A stretch of DNA of 23,783 nt, taken from Lentisphaerota bacterium (lineage in GTDB: Bacteria > Verrucomicrobiota > Kiritimatiellia > RFP12 > UBA3636). Positions within the stretch are counted from its first letter, which is position 1; each line of letters starts with the position of its first letter. The position numbers and the translations under genes were made by a program. The notes under the pieces were generated by a model. That model was not told where the DNA came from. It searched no databases and saw nothing but the letters and a program-made list of their open reading frames with translations. Shown piece after piece: positions 15,232 through 23,528 of the stretch. Location: contig JALHHX010000065.1 of NCBI GenBank assembly GCA_022837245.1, forward strand, positions 11,589-35,371. Reading direction: 5' to 3'.

Positions 15232-16242
15232 ATGAAAAAACGGATCGAAGCCATAGGACGTGCGCTGAAACCTTGGGCGGAATTTTTCCGTCTTCCGAAT
15301 CTCGTAACCGCGCCGGGTGACGCCATCGCGGGCGCGGCGATTTGCCTAGCGGTGTCGCTGGAAAATCCAAAGCCCGGCGCAGTGGGCATCGCGCTGGCTT
15401 CCGGACTTGCCGCTCTGTTTTTTTATATGTTTGGATTGGCCGATAACGACATAGTCGGCTTCGAGGAGGATAAAACCAATGCGCCAAGTCGGCCGCTTCC
15501 CTCCAATCGCATATCGTTGGCTAATGCCCGTGCAGCGCGTGGTGTTTGCCTTCTTGTAGCGGTGTTTGTCGGCGCGGTGTTCCGCATGCCGTTAGACTGG
15601 TGGTGCGTGGTAATCCTGCTGGTTTTGGCGATAACAAGCTACAACCGCGTCAAAGATAGATCATTTGTTGCGGGTATCGTGCTCATTGGGCTTTGCCGTG
15701 GGCTGAGCGTGCTTGCGGGCGCGACGGCTATGACGGATTACGTTGCGCCGCATATCAAGTTGCAGGAAAGCGGTTCTGCGCTAGAGTCCACTTCGTTTTT
15801 GATCCTTCCGTGTTGGAACTCCGTGCCGATGTGGTTGGCGGTCGCTGGTTGGACGCTCTACACGATAGGTTTGACAACCGTGGCTGTTAAAGAGCATGAA
15901 GCGGAGAAACCGGTTGGATGGTGGCGTTTCATTCCGGGGCTGGCCATTTTCATGCCGATGCTTGCGCTTGCGGAATATACAGGGAGCGGCGAAAAAATAT
16001 TGATCGTGTTTTGCACAACATTCGCATATGCGGTCTGGAGTTTGTCGATGGCTCCGCTTGGTCATACGCACGATCCCAGTCGCCGGCGCAAGGCGATAGG
16101 CAACGCCGTCGGGGCGCTCGCTTATCTGCAAGCGGCTTACATACTGGCGTACCGCAACCCGGCGTTAATCGCTTACGTGTTGATTCTCTTCGTGCTGATT
16201 TCAGTTATTAAGAACATCGCCCCGGATATTTCCGGCTCGTGA
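15232..16242 (+). CDS. eboC: EboC-like UbiA-family prenyltransferase
   Basis: The product has 336 residues and eight to nine hydrophobic segments. UbiA-family enzymes attach prenyl chains to aromatic or other acceptors in the membrane. The N-terminal region PNLVTAPGDAIAGAA, the motif NDIVGFEEDKTNAPSRPLPS (72 onward), SYNRVKDRSFVAGIVLIGLCRGLSVLAG (136 onward) and TIGLTTVAVKEHEAE fit EboC-type members. In the first Asp motif (NDxxDxxxD) the middle Asp is Gly76, while Asn72, Asp73 and Asp80 are kept, so metal binding may differ. There is no clear ribosome site in the 10-nt gap, suggesting translational coupling to eboB. The last 42 nt overlap the end of the opposing muramidase gene. Function beyond prenyl transfer is unknown. 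Confidence 0.8.
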   Translation: MKKRIEAIGRALKPWAEFFRLPNLVTAPGDAIAGAAICLAVSLENPKPGAVGIALASGLAALFFYMFGLADNDIVGFEEDKTNAPSRPLPSNRISLANARAARGVCLLVAVFVGAVFRMPLDWWCVVILLVLAITSYNRVKDRSFVAGIVLIGLCRGLSVLAGATAMTDYVAPHIKLQESGSALESTSFLILPCWNSVPMWLAVAGWTLYTIGLTTVAVKEHEAEKPVGWWRFIPGLAIFMPMLALAEYTGSGEKILIVFCTTFAYAVWSLSMAPLGHTHDPSRRRKAIGNAVGALAYLQAAYILAYRNPALIAYVLILFVLISVIKNIAPDISGS

Positions 16243-17373
16243 TCTCATGCCTCGGTAAAGCAGCGCCTCCTCGCGCGTGGCGAGGTATGCCGAGTTGTCG
16301 TATTCATACGACTCGCCTTTTGTGATGGACTCCCATATAGCGGGCATGCCGTAAAGCGCGTTAAACCACTGCTGGCGTGTGGTTGGGTTTTGCCATGTGA
16401 GTTCCGAATCGTATTCGCGGAAGATGAGCGTGAGTAGCTTCATCGCGGAGGAGAACGGGCGGAATGCGTCGCGATTTGTAACATTAATCCGTATACCGTC
16501 TATCTCCCGCCCTTCGTACATTTTATTTCCGGCGGGGAACACACAGCGCGAAAATTCGATTCCTGAAAATTCCCCGTTAAAAAGCATCGGCAGGAATTCG
16601 GCTGGATCAAGCCACGGTGCGCCAAAAACCTGGAACGAGAGTTCTTTGCCACGACTGCAGTCCAACACTGGGAAAAACTCCGAGAACACGGTCATCGGAT
16701 AGATCATCGCCGCCTCGATGGTGCAAATGGCTGGTGAGGGGCGTACGAAATGCGGCAACGACTCGAATGATATTTCGTCACGAGATGCGACGGTCATGGG
16801 GATCGCGTCCAGCTTGGCGCCGGGGATCATGTTTTTCTGCATCCACCGCGCTGCTTCGGCTAGGGTCATGCCGTACACAAACGGCACCGGCGCTGGGGCT
16901 ACAAATGAATCAAGCGATTCCTCTCGTATCGGGCCGTCGACACAACTTGGTAGCGGTACTGGACGATCCAGCACCAAGATGGGTATTCCTGCACGGGCGC
17001 ATGCCCGCATCATATTGCGTAGCGTGGCAAGGTATGTGTAGCATCTCACTCCAAGGTCCTGCAAATCGCAGACCATGCAGTCGATTCCTTCCAGCATCTC
17101 GGGCGTTGGTTCACGTGTTTTCCCATAGAGGGAATGCACGGGTATGTGCCACTCGGGATGTTCGTACGTCTCCGTCTTTCCCCCGGCCAACGCGGTGGCG
17201 CGGAAGCCGTGCTCGGGTCCGAACATTGCCACGAGGTTTACGGAGTGGTGCAGTATCTCCGCCGTTGTGTGGCGGAGTGCAGACACTGCCACATCGTGGC
17301 TGAGAAGACCGACGCGCTTCCCGCGCAGCGGCTCGAACTGCATTGCCTGCAGGTTGTCTATTCCAAGTATCAT
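16201..17373 (-). CDS. namZ: NamZ-type exo-beta-N-acetylmuramidase (DUF1343)
   Basis: The product has 390 residues, full family length. NamZ enzymes remove terminal N-acetylmuramic acid from peptidoglycan fragments. Family features are GIDNLQ, LRGKRVGLLSHDVAVS, VAMFGPEHGFRA, PVHSLYGKTREPTPEMLEGID, VCDLQDLGVRCYTYLATL, ILVLDRPVPLPSCVDGPI and PFVYGMTLAEAARW. There is no signal peptide, and an in-frame TGA four codons upstream of the ATG at 17373 rules one out. The enzyme is therefore predicted to be cytoplasmic, unlike many secreted relatives, which fits recycling of imported muropeptides. The start lies 14 nt after the isoaspartyl methyltransferase stop, so the two are probably co-transcribed. 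Its 3' end overlaps eboC by 42 nt on the other strand. Confidence 0.88.
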   Translation of the reverse strand: MILGIDNLQAMQFEPLRGKRVGLLSHDVAVSALRHTTAEILHHSVNLVAMFGPEHGFRATALAGGKTETYEHPEWHIPVHSLYGKTREPTPEMLEGIDCMVCDLQDLGVRCYTYLATLRNMMRACARAGIPILVLDRPVPLPSCVDGPIREESLDSFVAPAPVPFVYGMTLAEAARWMQKNMIPGAKLDAIPMTVASRDEISFESLPHFVRPSPAICTIEAAMIYPMTVFSEFFPVLDCSRGKELSFQVFGAPWLDPAEFLPMLFNGEFSGIEFSRCVFPAGNKMYEGREIDGIRINVTNRDAFRPFSSAMKLLTLIFREYDSELTWQNPTTRQQWFNALYGMPAIWESITKGESYEYDNSAYLATREEALLYRGMRSRAGNIRGDVLNN

Positions 17374-17387
17374 GATGTTTTTTCAGG

Positions 17388-18137
17388 TCAGTAGGTGGCG
17401 CCAGTGTCGTCGACCATGGGCACGAACCGCACGGGTATGATGCTTTCCCGCATGAGCTCATCGCCGCGTTTGACAAGGAGGACGAGCTCCTGCTCACCGT
17501 CTTCGTGGACAGGGATTATAATCCGGCCGCCGTCTTTGAGCTGGTCGATGAGCGGCTGCGGCACATGGGTTGGGGAGCAGGTGACGATCACGGCGTCGAA
17601 CGGCGCGTGTTCGCTCCAGCCTTTGTATCCATCGCCGATTTTGACGTGGACGTTGTCGTACATACCGGCCAGTATTCCCTGCGCCCTTTTGCCAAGCGTC
17701 TCGATAATTTCAACGGAATACACGCTGCCGCATAGCTCCGCCAGCACGGCGGCCTGGTATCCAGATCCGGTGCCGACTTCGAGAACCTTTTTATCTTTAC
17801 TGGGCTCCACCGCGAGGGTCATAAGCGCCACGATGTACGGCTGCGATATGGTCTGCCCCTCGCCTATTGGCAACGGGTGGTCGCCGTACGCGATATCCCA
17901 GAGGCTTTCGGGCACGAATAGATGCCGCTTTACCTTCCTCATCGCGGACAGGACGCCGGGATCCGTTATGCCTCTTGCCTCGATTTGAGTTGCAACCATT
18001 CGTTCATGCATCGTTTTGAATTCATCCTCCTCTTCATCGACTACCAAGTCTGCACTGCATCCTGAAAGCAGAATGAATGTTGCGGAAACGCCCAGCGCGA
18101 ACGCCAGCGCTCCGACTTGGCGGCGGAAGTTTTTCAT
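17388..18137 (-). CDS. pcm: Lipoprotein-type protein-L-isoaspartate O-methyltransferase
   Basis: From the ATG at 18137 the product has 249 residues. The first 26 form a lipoprotein signal (MKNFRRQVGALAFALG, hydrophobic stretch, then LSGC with Cys27). The rest is a complete PCMT: MVATQIEARGI, VPRHLF-like KRHLFVPE, GEGQTISQPYIVALMT, VLEVGTGSGYQAAVLAEL (SAM motif I), VYSVEIIETL, GDGYKGW and DAVIVTCSPTHVP. PCMTs methylate isoaspartyl residues in damaged proteins so that they can revert. An in-frame ATG at 18185 would add 16 charged residues with no ribosome site. The 18137 start has AAAGGA about 12 nt upstream and puts the signal at the N terminus. The anchor implies action on envelope or periplasmic proteins, where a SAM supply is a puzzle. 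The gene precedes namZ by 14 nt. Confidence 0.9.
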   Translation of the reverse strand: MKNFRRQVGALAFALGVSATFILLSGCSADLVVDEEEDEFKTMHERMVATQIEARGITDPGVLSAMRKVKRHLFVPESLWDIAYGDHPLPIGEGQTISQPYIVALMTLAVEPSKDKKVLEVGTGSGYQAAVLAELCGSVYSVEIIETLGKRAQGILAGMYDNVHVKIGDGYKGWSEHAPFDAVIVTCSPTHVPQPLIDQLKDGGRIIIPVHEDGEQELVLLVKRGDELMRESIIPVRFVPMVDDTGATY

Positions 18138-18238
18138 TTTCTTAGCGGATCCTTTGATTCTCTCACTGCCTCTGCTGTTGTTCATGGCTGTGTGGCGACC
18201 TGATTTACAGGGTGGTCACCGCTGTGATCACGGTCAAT

Positions 18239-18255
18239 TTGGCCAATAAGGCCAA
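18239..18255. repeat. Short inverted repeat between the solenoid gene and pcm
   Basis: TTGGCC-AATAA-GGCCAA is a perfect 6+5+6 inverted repeat, 23 nt after the solenoid gene's stop on the minus strand. No T run follows, so it may be a weak hairpin or regulator site rather than a terminator. Confidence 0.4.
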
Positions 18256-18277
18256 TGGGGCATTAAGGTAACGGTCT

Positions 18278-20692
18278 TCAGCGGTTCTGAGAGGCTTGGT
18301 CGATCAGCACCTTCTTCTGTTCGTCGGGCAGGTCGGTGCTGTTGAGCCATTTCGTCGCGGCAGCGGGGTCGTTGCGGAGCCAGTTGCGCGCTGCGTCGCG
18401 GATCGCATTATGGCGGCGGTTCTCGTCAGATAAAGCCGTCGCGTACGCGGCAGAGTATTCGGGGAATTGCCAGGAAGTGCTGGAAACGTAGTTTTGCAGG
18501 GCTTCTTCGCGCAGGTCATCTGCGGGCAACGCGAATATCCACTCGCCGGCGGCGGCTGGATCCAGGTTTGCCCAAGTCCGAGCGATATCCCTGACCGCCT
18601 GTTTACGGGTGTCCCCTTGAAAATCGTTGGCCCAGTTTGCTGCGGCGAGCGGGTCGTCCTGCGCCCATTGCCGCGCGACTGTGATTGCGGCGTTGTTCTG
18701 GGCGTCGCCGACCGGCTGTTCCGAGATGAACACTGCCGCGGAGATCGGGTCGTCCTGTGCCATGCCTTGGGCTATCCCCTGGAGTCCGGCGTCTTTGTCA
18801 GGGCCTGCCGGCAGTCTCTTGTACCAATCGATCGCCCCCGCCATGTCGGTCACGGCCAACTGCTGGGCCGCCTGCTGTGTGAGGTTTTTGCGAATATTGG
18901 CGTCTTCGACTGTGGCGGCGAATTTGATTGCGACCTGCGGGTCGTTGTAGGCGAGCCTGTTCCCTATAGAGTTAATCGCATTGTTTTTCGCTGTGCCTTC
19001 CGGCAGGTTTTTCGCCCATGCCGCCGCAGCGTCGGCATCGCTTTGCGCCCACGATCCGGCCACGGACGATATTAGGTTGTTGCGCGCCTCGCCGGCAGGC
19101 AGCGTGTCGGCGAAGGCCGCCGCCATCTCGGGGTTCTGCTCGGCGATCTGCCATCTCATGTGTTCGATCGCGCTTCTTTTTACGCTCCCCTCCGGCATTG
19201 AGCCCACCCATTCCATAACTCCCTCGGGATCTTCCTGCGAGAGCTGCCATATCGTGTTCTGGAGCGCGTTTCGTTTCGTGATCCCCTCCGGCATCGAGTC
19301 GATCCAGACCATCATGGCTTCGGGATCTTCCTGCACTAGCTGCCAGCTGATGCTCTGTATCGCGTTTCGTTTGGCGTTTCCGTCAGGCAGAGTGTCGATC
19401 CAGTCCATGGCTGCCAGCGCGCCTTCCTGCTGGACGAGCCCCTGGGCGATTTGACCCGCGAAGCGCTTCAATCCGTAGGGCTGCGCCTCTGCCAGCTCCA
19501 TCGCCGTCGCCGGATCGCTGTTCGCAAGGGTGTTCAGCATGCTCTGCAGCATGCGGTTTTTTCCCTGCCCTTCGGGCATGCCGTTTACATAGCCGATGGC
19601 GGCGTCGCGGTCCTGCTCCGCCCACACCCTGACGGCATTCTCCAGCAACTGGGTCCGGTTCCGCCCTGTCGGCATTGTATTAGCCAGATTCAACGCCGCC
19701 TGCGGGTCTTTGCTCGCCAATCTGTAATACAGGCTGTTGAGCACCTGGTTTTTTGTGGCTTTGTTTTCAATAAGATCGGCATACGCCAAAGCGTTGTCCA
19801 GGTCGTTTTCGGGCCAGGAGCTGAAGACTGCATCCATGATTCTGGCTTTGTTTCCAACATCAAGTTTGTTTACCCAGTTGAACGCCTCGGTTGGATTCTC
19901 GCGCGCCCAGCCTTCCGCTATGCTCCGGTATGCATCGGAGCGGGTGCGTGCCGAGGGCAACTTAGCCGCCCTCGCCGCAGCCGCGAGCGGATCGTCCGCA
20001 GCCCACGCGGAGAAAACCTGTCCATAGCCCCATCCCCACCGCTGCGATTTCTGGAGCCCCTCCGCCTCCGCGATGTCTAGCGCGGCACCGGGATTCTTTT
20101 GACCGACCGTGTAAGCGATCGAGTTGATTAACTGGTCGCGGAAGTTCCCCTTGGGGAGTTTACGCGCCCATGCGAGCGCGCTGGCGGAATCGCGTTTAGC
20201 CCATGAGTTGATCACAATGTTATACGCCCACTCGCGTTTTTGACGCGTGGGTAGACCTTCAGCGTAGGAGAGAGCGGCGGCGAGGTCGGCCTCCGAGAGC
20301 CGTTCCAGCAACGGCTGACGTGTCCAGTAGTCAGAATTGGAATCCAAATTGTTGTCGATATAAGTCAGCCATTCGGGGATGTCGCGCGGATTGACTGCAT
20401 CAACCATCTTCATCCATTCGAGGTGCTCCCGCGAACTGATGTCCCAGCGTCCGCGTTTCGCCTTGTCTCCCATTTCCAGCAGCTTCGCTTCGAACGCCTT
20501 TTTGGAATAGCCGGATCCGTCATCAGCCGCTGGGTTAGTTCCGGAAGCCTTCTCACGTCGCCTTTCCGGAGTATTCGTCTGTGATGAACTTCTGCTGGAT
20601 GCCACTTCAACCTTTCCAGTAGCGCCGGTGGCCGAATATCCATGTTCTTCCTCGGGCTCTCCGTCCTGCCATCTGCCGACGCCATATCCCAC
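18278..20692 (-). CDS. Large alpha-solenoid protein of about 20 repeats, unknown function
   Basis: The product is 804 residues if it starts at the GTG at 20692. After an N-terminal Glu/Ser/Lys-rich segment of about 90 residues comes an array of about 20 imperfect units of 31-34 residues. The pattern is R/K-x-A-x3-I-x3-W-A-x2-D-P-x-A-A-x2-W-A-x2-LP-x-G, for example units starting KRNAIQ, KRNALQ and KRSAIE. The pattern predicts paired helices stacked as a HEAT- or TPR-like solenoid, a protein-binding scaffold. There are no catalytic motifs. The assigned start has no ribosome site. An AAAGGA followed by ATG at 20714 is one base out of frame with it, and a one-base change there would give a start reading MKLSAAAVGYGVGRW. 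The gene lies upstream of pcm and downstream of homoserine dehydrogenase. I do not recognise the gene; such repeat proteins are frequent in Verrucomicrobiota and Planctomycetota. Confidence 0.8.
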   Translation of the reverse strand: MGYGVGRWQDGEPEEEHGYSATGATGKVEVASSRSSSQTNTPERRREKASGTNPAADDGSGYSKKAFEAKLLEMGDKAKRGRWDISSREHLEWMKMVDAVNPRDIPEWLTYIDNNLDSNSDYWTRQPLLERLSEADLAAALSYAEGLPTRQKREWAYNIVINSWAKRDSASALAWARKLPKGNFRDQLINSIAYTVGQKNPGAALDIAEAEGLQKSQRWGWGYGQVFSAWAADDPLAAAARAAKLPSARTRSDAYRSIAEGWARENPTEAFNWVNKLDVGNKARIMDAVFSSWPENDLDNALAYADLIENKATKNQVLNSLYYRLASKDPQAALNLANTMPTGRNRTQLLENAVRVWAEQDRDAAIGYVNGMPEGQGKNRMLQSMLNTLANSDPATAMELAEAQPYGLKRFAGQIAQGLVQQEGALAAMDWIDTLPDGNAKRNAIQSISWQLVQEDPEAMMVWIDSMPEGITKRNALQNTIWQLSQEDPEGVMEWVGSMPEGSVKRSAIEHMRWQIAEQNPEMAAAFADTLPAGEARNNLISSVAGSWAQSDADAAAAWAKNLPEGTAKNNAINSIGNRLAYNDPQVAIKFAATVEDANIRKNLTQQAAQQLAVTDMAGAIDWYKRLPAGPDKDAGLQGIAQGMAQDDPISAAVFISEQPVGDAQNNAAITVARQWAQDDPLAAANWANDFQGDTRKQAVRDIARTWANLDPAAAGEWIFALPADDLREEALQNYVSSTSWQFPEYSAAYATALSDENRRHNAIRDAARNWLRNDPAAATKWLNSTDLPDEQKKVLIDQASQNR

Positions 20693-20781
20693 GGCCGCCG
20701 CGGATAGTTTCCATTGCGATCATCCTTTGTTGCGGCATGCCCAGGACATGCCATCTTCACCGGGTGTTAAGCGGGAGTGCG

Positions 20782-22077
20782 CTAATCTTCGATGCCGAGA
20801 CGTCGTGGTGCGGCGCCGCAGCATGGGAGATTGCTTATTTCGTCGAGGGCTGCATCGATGTCGGCCTGCTTCGCGAGATGCGTTAGCACAATCACCGTCG
20901 CGTAACCGGTCTTGCCGGGGTCGCCCTTCTGGAGCGCAGCGCTAATGCTGACGCCGTGATTGCCAAATGCGCCCGCAGCGGCGGCGAGCGAGCCGGCGGC
21001 GTCGCCAAGCGAGAGACGGACGTAGTGGCGCGAGACTATATCGCCGGGCGCCTTCATGCGCACGGCGCGGCTTGTGCGCGGCACGGCTAGGCGGCTGCCT
21101 GCGCCGGATGCAATAGCACGCGCGGCGTCCGCGATATCGCCAATTACCGTGCTCGCGGTGGGCATGCGCCCCGCTCCGCGTCCGTAGTAAAGAGTTTCGT
21201 CCGAGAGGTCGCCCTTGACGAGCGCGGCGTTGAACACGCCGTTCACGGAGGCGAGCATGCCATCCTCCGGCACTAGGGTGGGAGCGACGCGGATTTCGAT
21301 TTCGCCGTCCGTGTCCTTCACGATAGCCAAAAGCTTTATACGGTAGCCCAGGTCGGCGGCATAGCGGATGTCCTCGGCTTCGACGACGCCGCGGATGCCA
21401 CGCACGGGGAGCGACTTGACGTCGGGGTTGATGCCGTACGCGATCGACGCAAGAATCGCGGCTTTGTGGAGCGTGTCGAAGCCGTCCACGTCAAGCGTGG
21501 GGTCAGCCTCCGCGAACCCCTGCTTCTGCGCGTTGGCGAGAGCCACGTCGAACGCCAGCCCGTCCTTTTCCATGCTGGTGAGTATATAGTTGCAGGTGCC
21601 GTTGAGGATGCCGTGTATCGCTTCGATGCGGTTGGCGGCCAGGCCGTCACGCAGGGCGCGGATTATGGGGATGCCGCCGCCGACAGATGCGCCAAAAAAC
21701 ACGTCCACGCCCTTTTTCGCCGCGAGGTCGTAGATTTCCGCCCCGTGTTCCGCGAGCAGTTTCTTGTTGGCCGTTACGACCGGCTTTCCCGCTTCTATTG
21801 CCGCCAACACGAATTTGCGCGCTATGCCGGTGCCGCCGATCAGCTCAACAATTATGTCTATCTGCGGATCGTTGATGACGCCCATGGTGTCAGTTGCGAG
21901 GATCTCCTTGGGAACCGCCACGCCACGGTCGCTTGTGATATCAAGATCGGCGATTTTGCGCAGCTCGATTTCGATTCCTGTGCGTTCGGCCAGCGGTGTT
22001 TTGTTGCAAAGAAGTCCGTATGCCACGCCCGCTCCGACTGTCCCAAATCCAAGAATCCCGACTCCTATTTTTTTCAT
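20782..22077 (-). CDS. hom: Homoserine dehydrogenase with C-terminal ACT domain
   Basis: The product has 431 residues. It reduces aspartate semialdehyde to homoserine in the threonine/methionine pathway. Residues 1-130 form the NAD(P) Rossmann part (VGILGFGTVGAGVAYGLL, VVTANKKLLAEHG). The catalytic part shows GASVGGGIPIIRAL, GILNGTCNYILTSM and EADPTLDVDGFDTLHKAAILASIAYG with the catalytic Lys. The ACT domain (about 350-425) contains YVRLSLGDAAGSLAAAAGAFG and the ATVIVLTHLAKQADIDAAL segment, so the enzyme is probably feedback-inhibited by threonine. It is a single-function enzyme with no aspartokinase part. The start is ATG at 22077, with a purine-rich AGGGGG a few bases upstream. The gene lies 35 nt downstream of obg. 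Confidence 0.96.
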   Translation of the reverse strand: MKKIGVGILGFGTVGAGVAYGLLCNKTPLAERTGIEIELRKIADLDITSDRGVAVPKEILATDTMGVINDPQIDIIVELIGGTGIARKFVLAAIEAGKPVVTANKKLLAEHGAEIYDLAAKKGVDVFFGASVGGGIPIIRALRDGLAANRIEAIHGILNGTCNYILTSMEKDGLAFDVALANAQKQGFAEADPTLDVDGFDTLHKAAILASIAYGINPDVKSLPVRGIRGVVEAEDIRYAADLGYRIKLLAIVKDTDGEIEIRVAPTLVPEDGMLASVNGVFNAALVKGDLSDETLYYGRGAGRMPTASTVIGDIADAARAIASGAGSRLAVPRTSRAVRMKAPGDIVSRHYVRLSLGDAAGSLAAAAGAFGNHGVSISAALQKGDPGKTGYATVIVLTHLAKQADIDAALDEISNLPCCGAAPRRLGIED

Positions 22078-22112
22078 GATCCCCCTGTATTGTCTTTTAA
22101 TTTGCCCTGATG

Positions 22113-23363
22113 CTAGAGCTTCAGAAATGATGAATGTCTCTGCGCCTCTTCGGACACCACGTCGTGGGCGTCAGGATTTTCCCCACGCCCTTTGATCTCG
22201 CGCGGCGGCGTGTACCCTTTCGACGCTTCGCGCCCTGTTTTCCCGGCACGTTCCCTGCGAGGCTTTTTCTTTTGGATTTTAACGGTCTTCTTGCCGCCGA
22301 TCGTCTTTATCGTTGCATTGCGTCCGTCTAGCGTTGCTTTTTCACGGCCCGTTGTGCGCGGCACCGGTTTGATCATGCGCATGAGGCGCGTCTTTAGCTT
22401 ATCGCACCCAGTGCCGTCCACCGCCGAAGTTTCAATGGGGTTTTCACCCGTGGTTTTCTTGAACTCCTTGAGGTTTCCCTTTGCGCCAGGTAAGTCCATT
22501 TTGTTGGCGACCACGATGCGCGGGCGCTCAAGCAGCTCCGGGTCGCGCATTTTGAGTTCGTGCAGGAGAGTACGATAGTCCTCGACCGGGTCGCGACCGT
22601 CCTCGGCGGCCATGTCTATTACAAAAACCAGCACTTTCGAGCGTTCTATGTGGCGGAGAAAGTCGAACCCGAGTCCAACGCCGAGATGCGCATCCTCGAT
22701 AATCCCGGGGATATCCGCCACCCGGAACGAGACAAACTTATCGGGGAACTCGACCGTGCCGATTATGGGGTTGAGTGTGGTGAAATGGTACGCGGCTATT
22801 TTGGGGCGTGCGTTTGAGATCGCGGCGAGAATCGTTGACTTGCCTGCGCTTGGGAAACCGACGAGCCCGGCGTCTGCCATGACGCGCAGGTCCAGCCTCA
22901 GATTCACCTCCTCGCCTTCCGTGCCTGGTGTGAATTCGAGTGGCGTCTGGTGGTCTGGTCTTTTAAAATGGATGTTGCCTAGACCGCCACGGCCACCGGT
23001 TGCGACCTGGAGCATCTGCCCGTGATGTGTTATTTCGCCGAGCTCGTAGTCTGTATCGCTGTTTTTTACAATGGTTCCCAGCGGCACAGGCACGACGATA
23101 TCAGCGCCGTTCTTGCCGTATTTGCCACGTCCCGAGCCACTCGTTCCGTCCTCGGCGATGCGCCGCGGCTCAAAGAAAATCCCGACGAGCGAGTCCACAT
23201 CCTCGTCCCCCACAAGAATCACGTGGCCGCCCCGGCCGCCGTCGCCGCCATCGGGGCCTCCTCTAGGGACATATTTCTCACGTCGCAGACTTGCGGAGCC
23301 ATTGCCTCCTTTGCCTGCGCGTGCGTACATGACTGTTGAATCAACGAATTGGCGGGATTTCAT
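22113..23363 (-). CDS. obg: Obg-family GTPase
   Basis: The product has 416 residues. Obg/CgtA binds GTP and the large ribosomal subunit and links growth to ribosome assembly and the stringent response. The Gly-rich Obg domain is visible (VRARAGKGGNGSAS-like start, KYVPRGGPDGGDGGRGGHVILV, RGKYGKNGADIVVPVPLGT, ATGGRGGLGN). The G domain then has GFPSAGKST (G1), FTTLNP (G2), DIPGIIEDA (G3), NKMDL (G4) and ETSAVDG (G5). After the G domain comes a Lys/Arg-rich tail of about 85 residues in place of the OCT domain found in some relatives. The start is ATG at 23363; no good ribosome site is seen in the leader. It is the first gene of the minus-strand series and diverges from the membrane protein at 23529, leaving a 165-nt intergenic stretch without a confident promoter. 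Confidence 0.96.
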   Translation of the reverse strand: MKSRQFVDSTVMYARAGKGGNGSASLRREKYVPRGGPDGGDGGRGGHVILVGDEDVDSLVGIFFEPRRIAEDGTSGSGRGKYGKNGADIVVPVPLGTIVKNSDTDYELGEITHHGQMLQVATGGRGGLGNIHFKRPDHQTPLEFTPGTEGEEVNLRLDLRVMADAGLVGFPSAGKSTILAAISNARPKIAAYHFTTLNPIIGTVEFPDKFVSFRVADIPGIIEDAHLGVGLGFDFLRHIERSKVLVFVIDMAAEDGRDPVEDYRTLLHELKMRDPELLERPRIVVANKMDLPGAKGNLKEFKKTTGENPIETSAVDGTGCDKLKTRLMRMIKPVPRTTGREKATLDGRNATIKTIGGKKTVKIQKKKPRRERAGKTGREASKGYTPPREIKGRGENPDAHDVVSEEAQRHSSFLKL

Positions 23364-23528
23364 AAGTGGGGTTCAATTCTATCAAAACACCATGCCTAAA
23401 GTCCATTCCAGATTGCAGCAACTAAAAACTAAGAAATCCGCGCCCACGTTCGTATTAATGGGTGGAAGAGTTGCAACTTTATATCGGATCCGATCTCCAG
23501 CATCTGGAAACGGAAGAAGGAGGTCGAA

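Noticed and set aside
20410..20760. 116-codon minus-strand frame over the solenoid N terminus
   Set aside because: It is an out-of-frame reading of the solenoid gene with a Pro/Arg-rich nonsense-like product.
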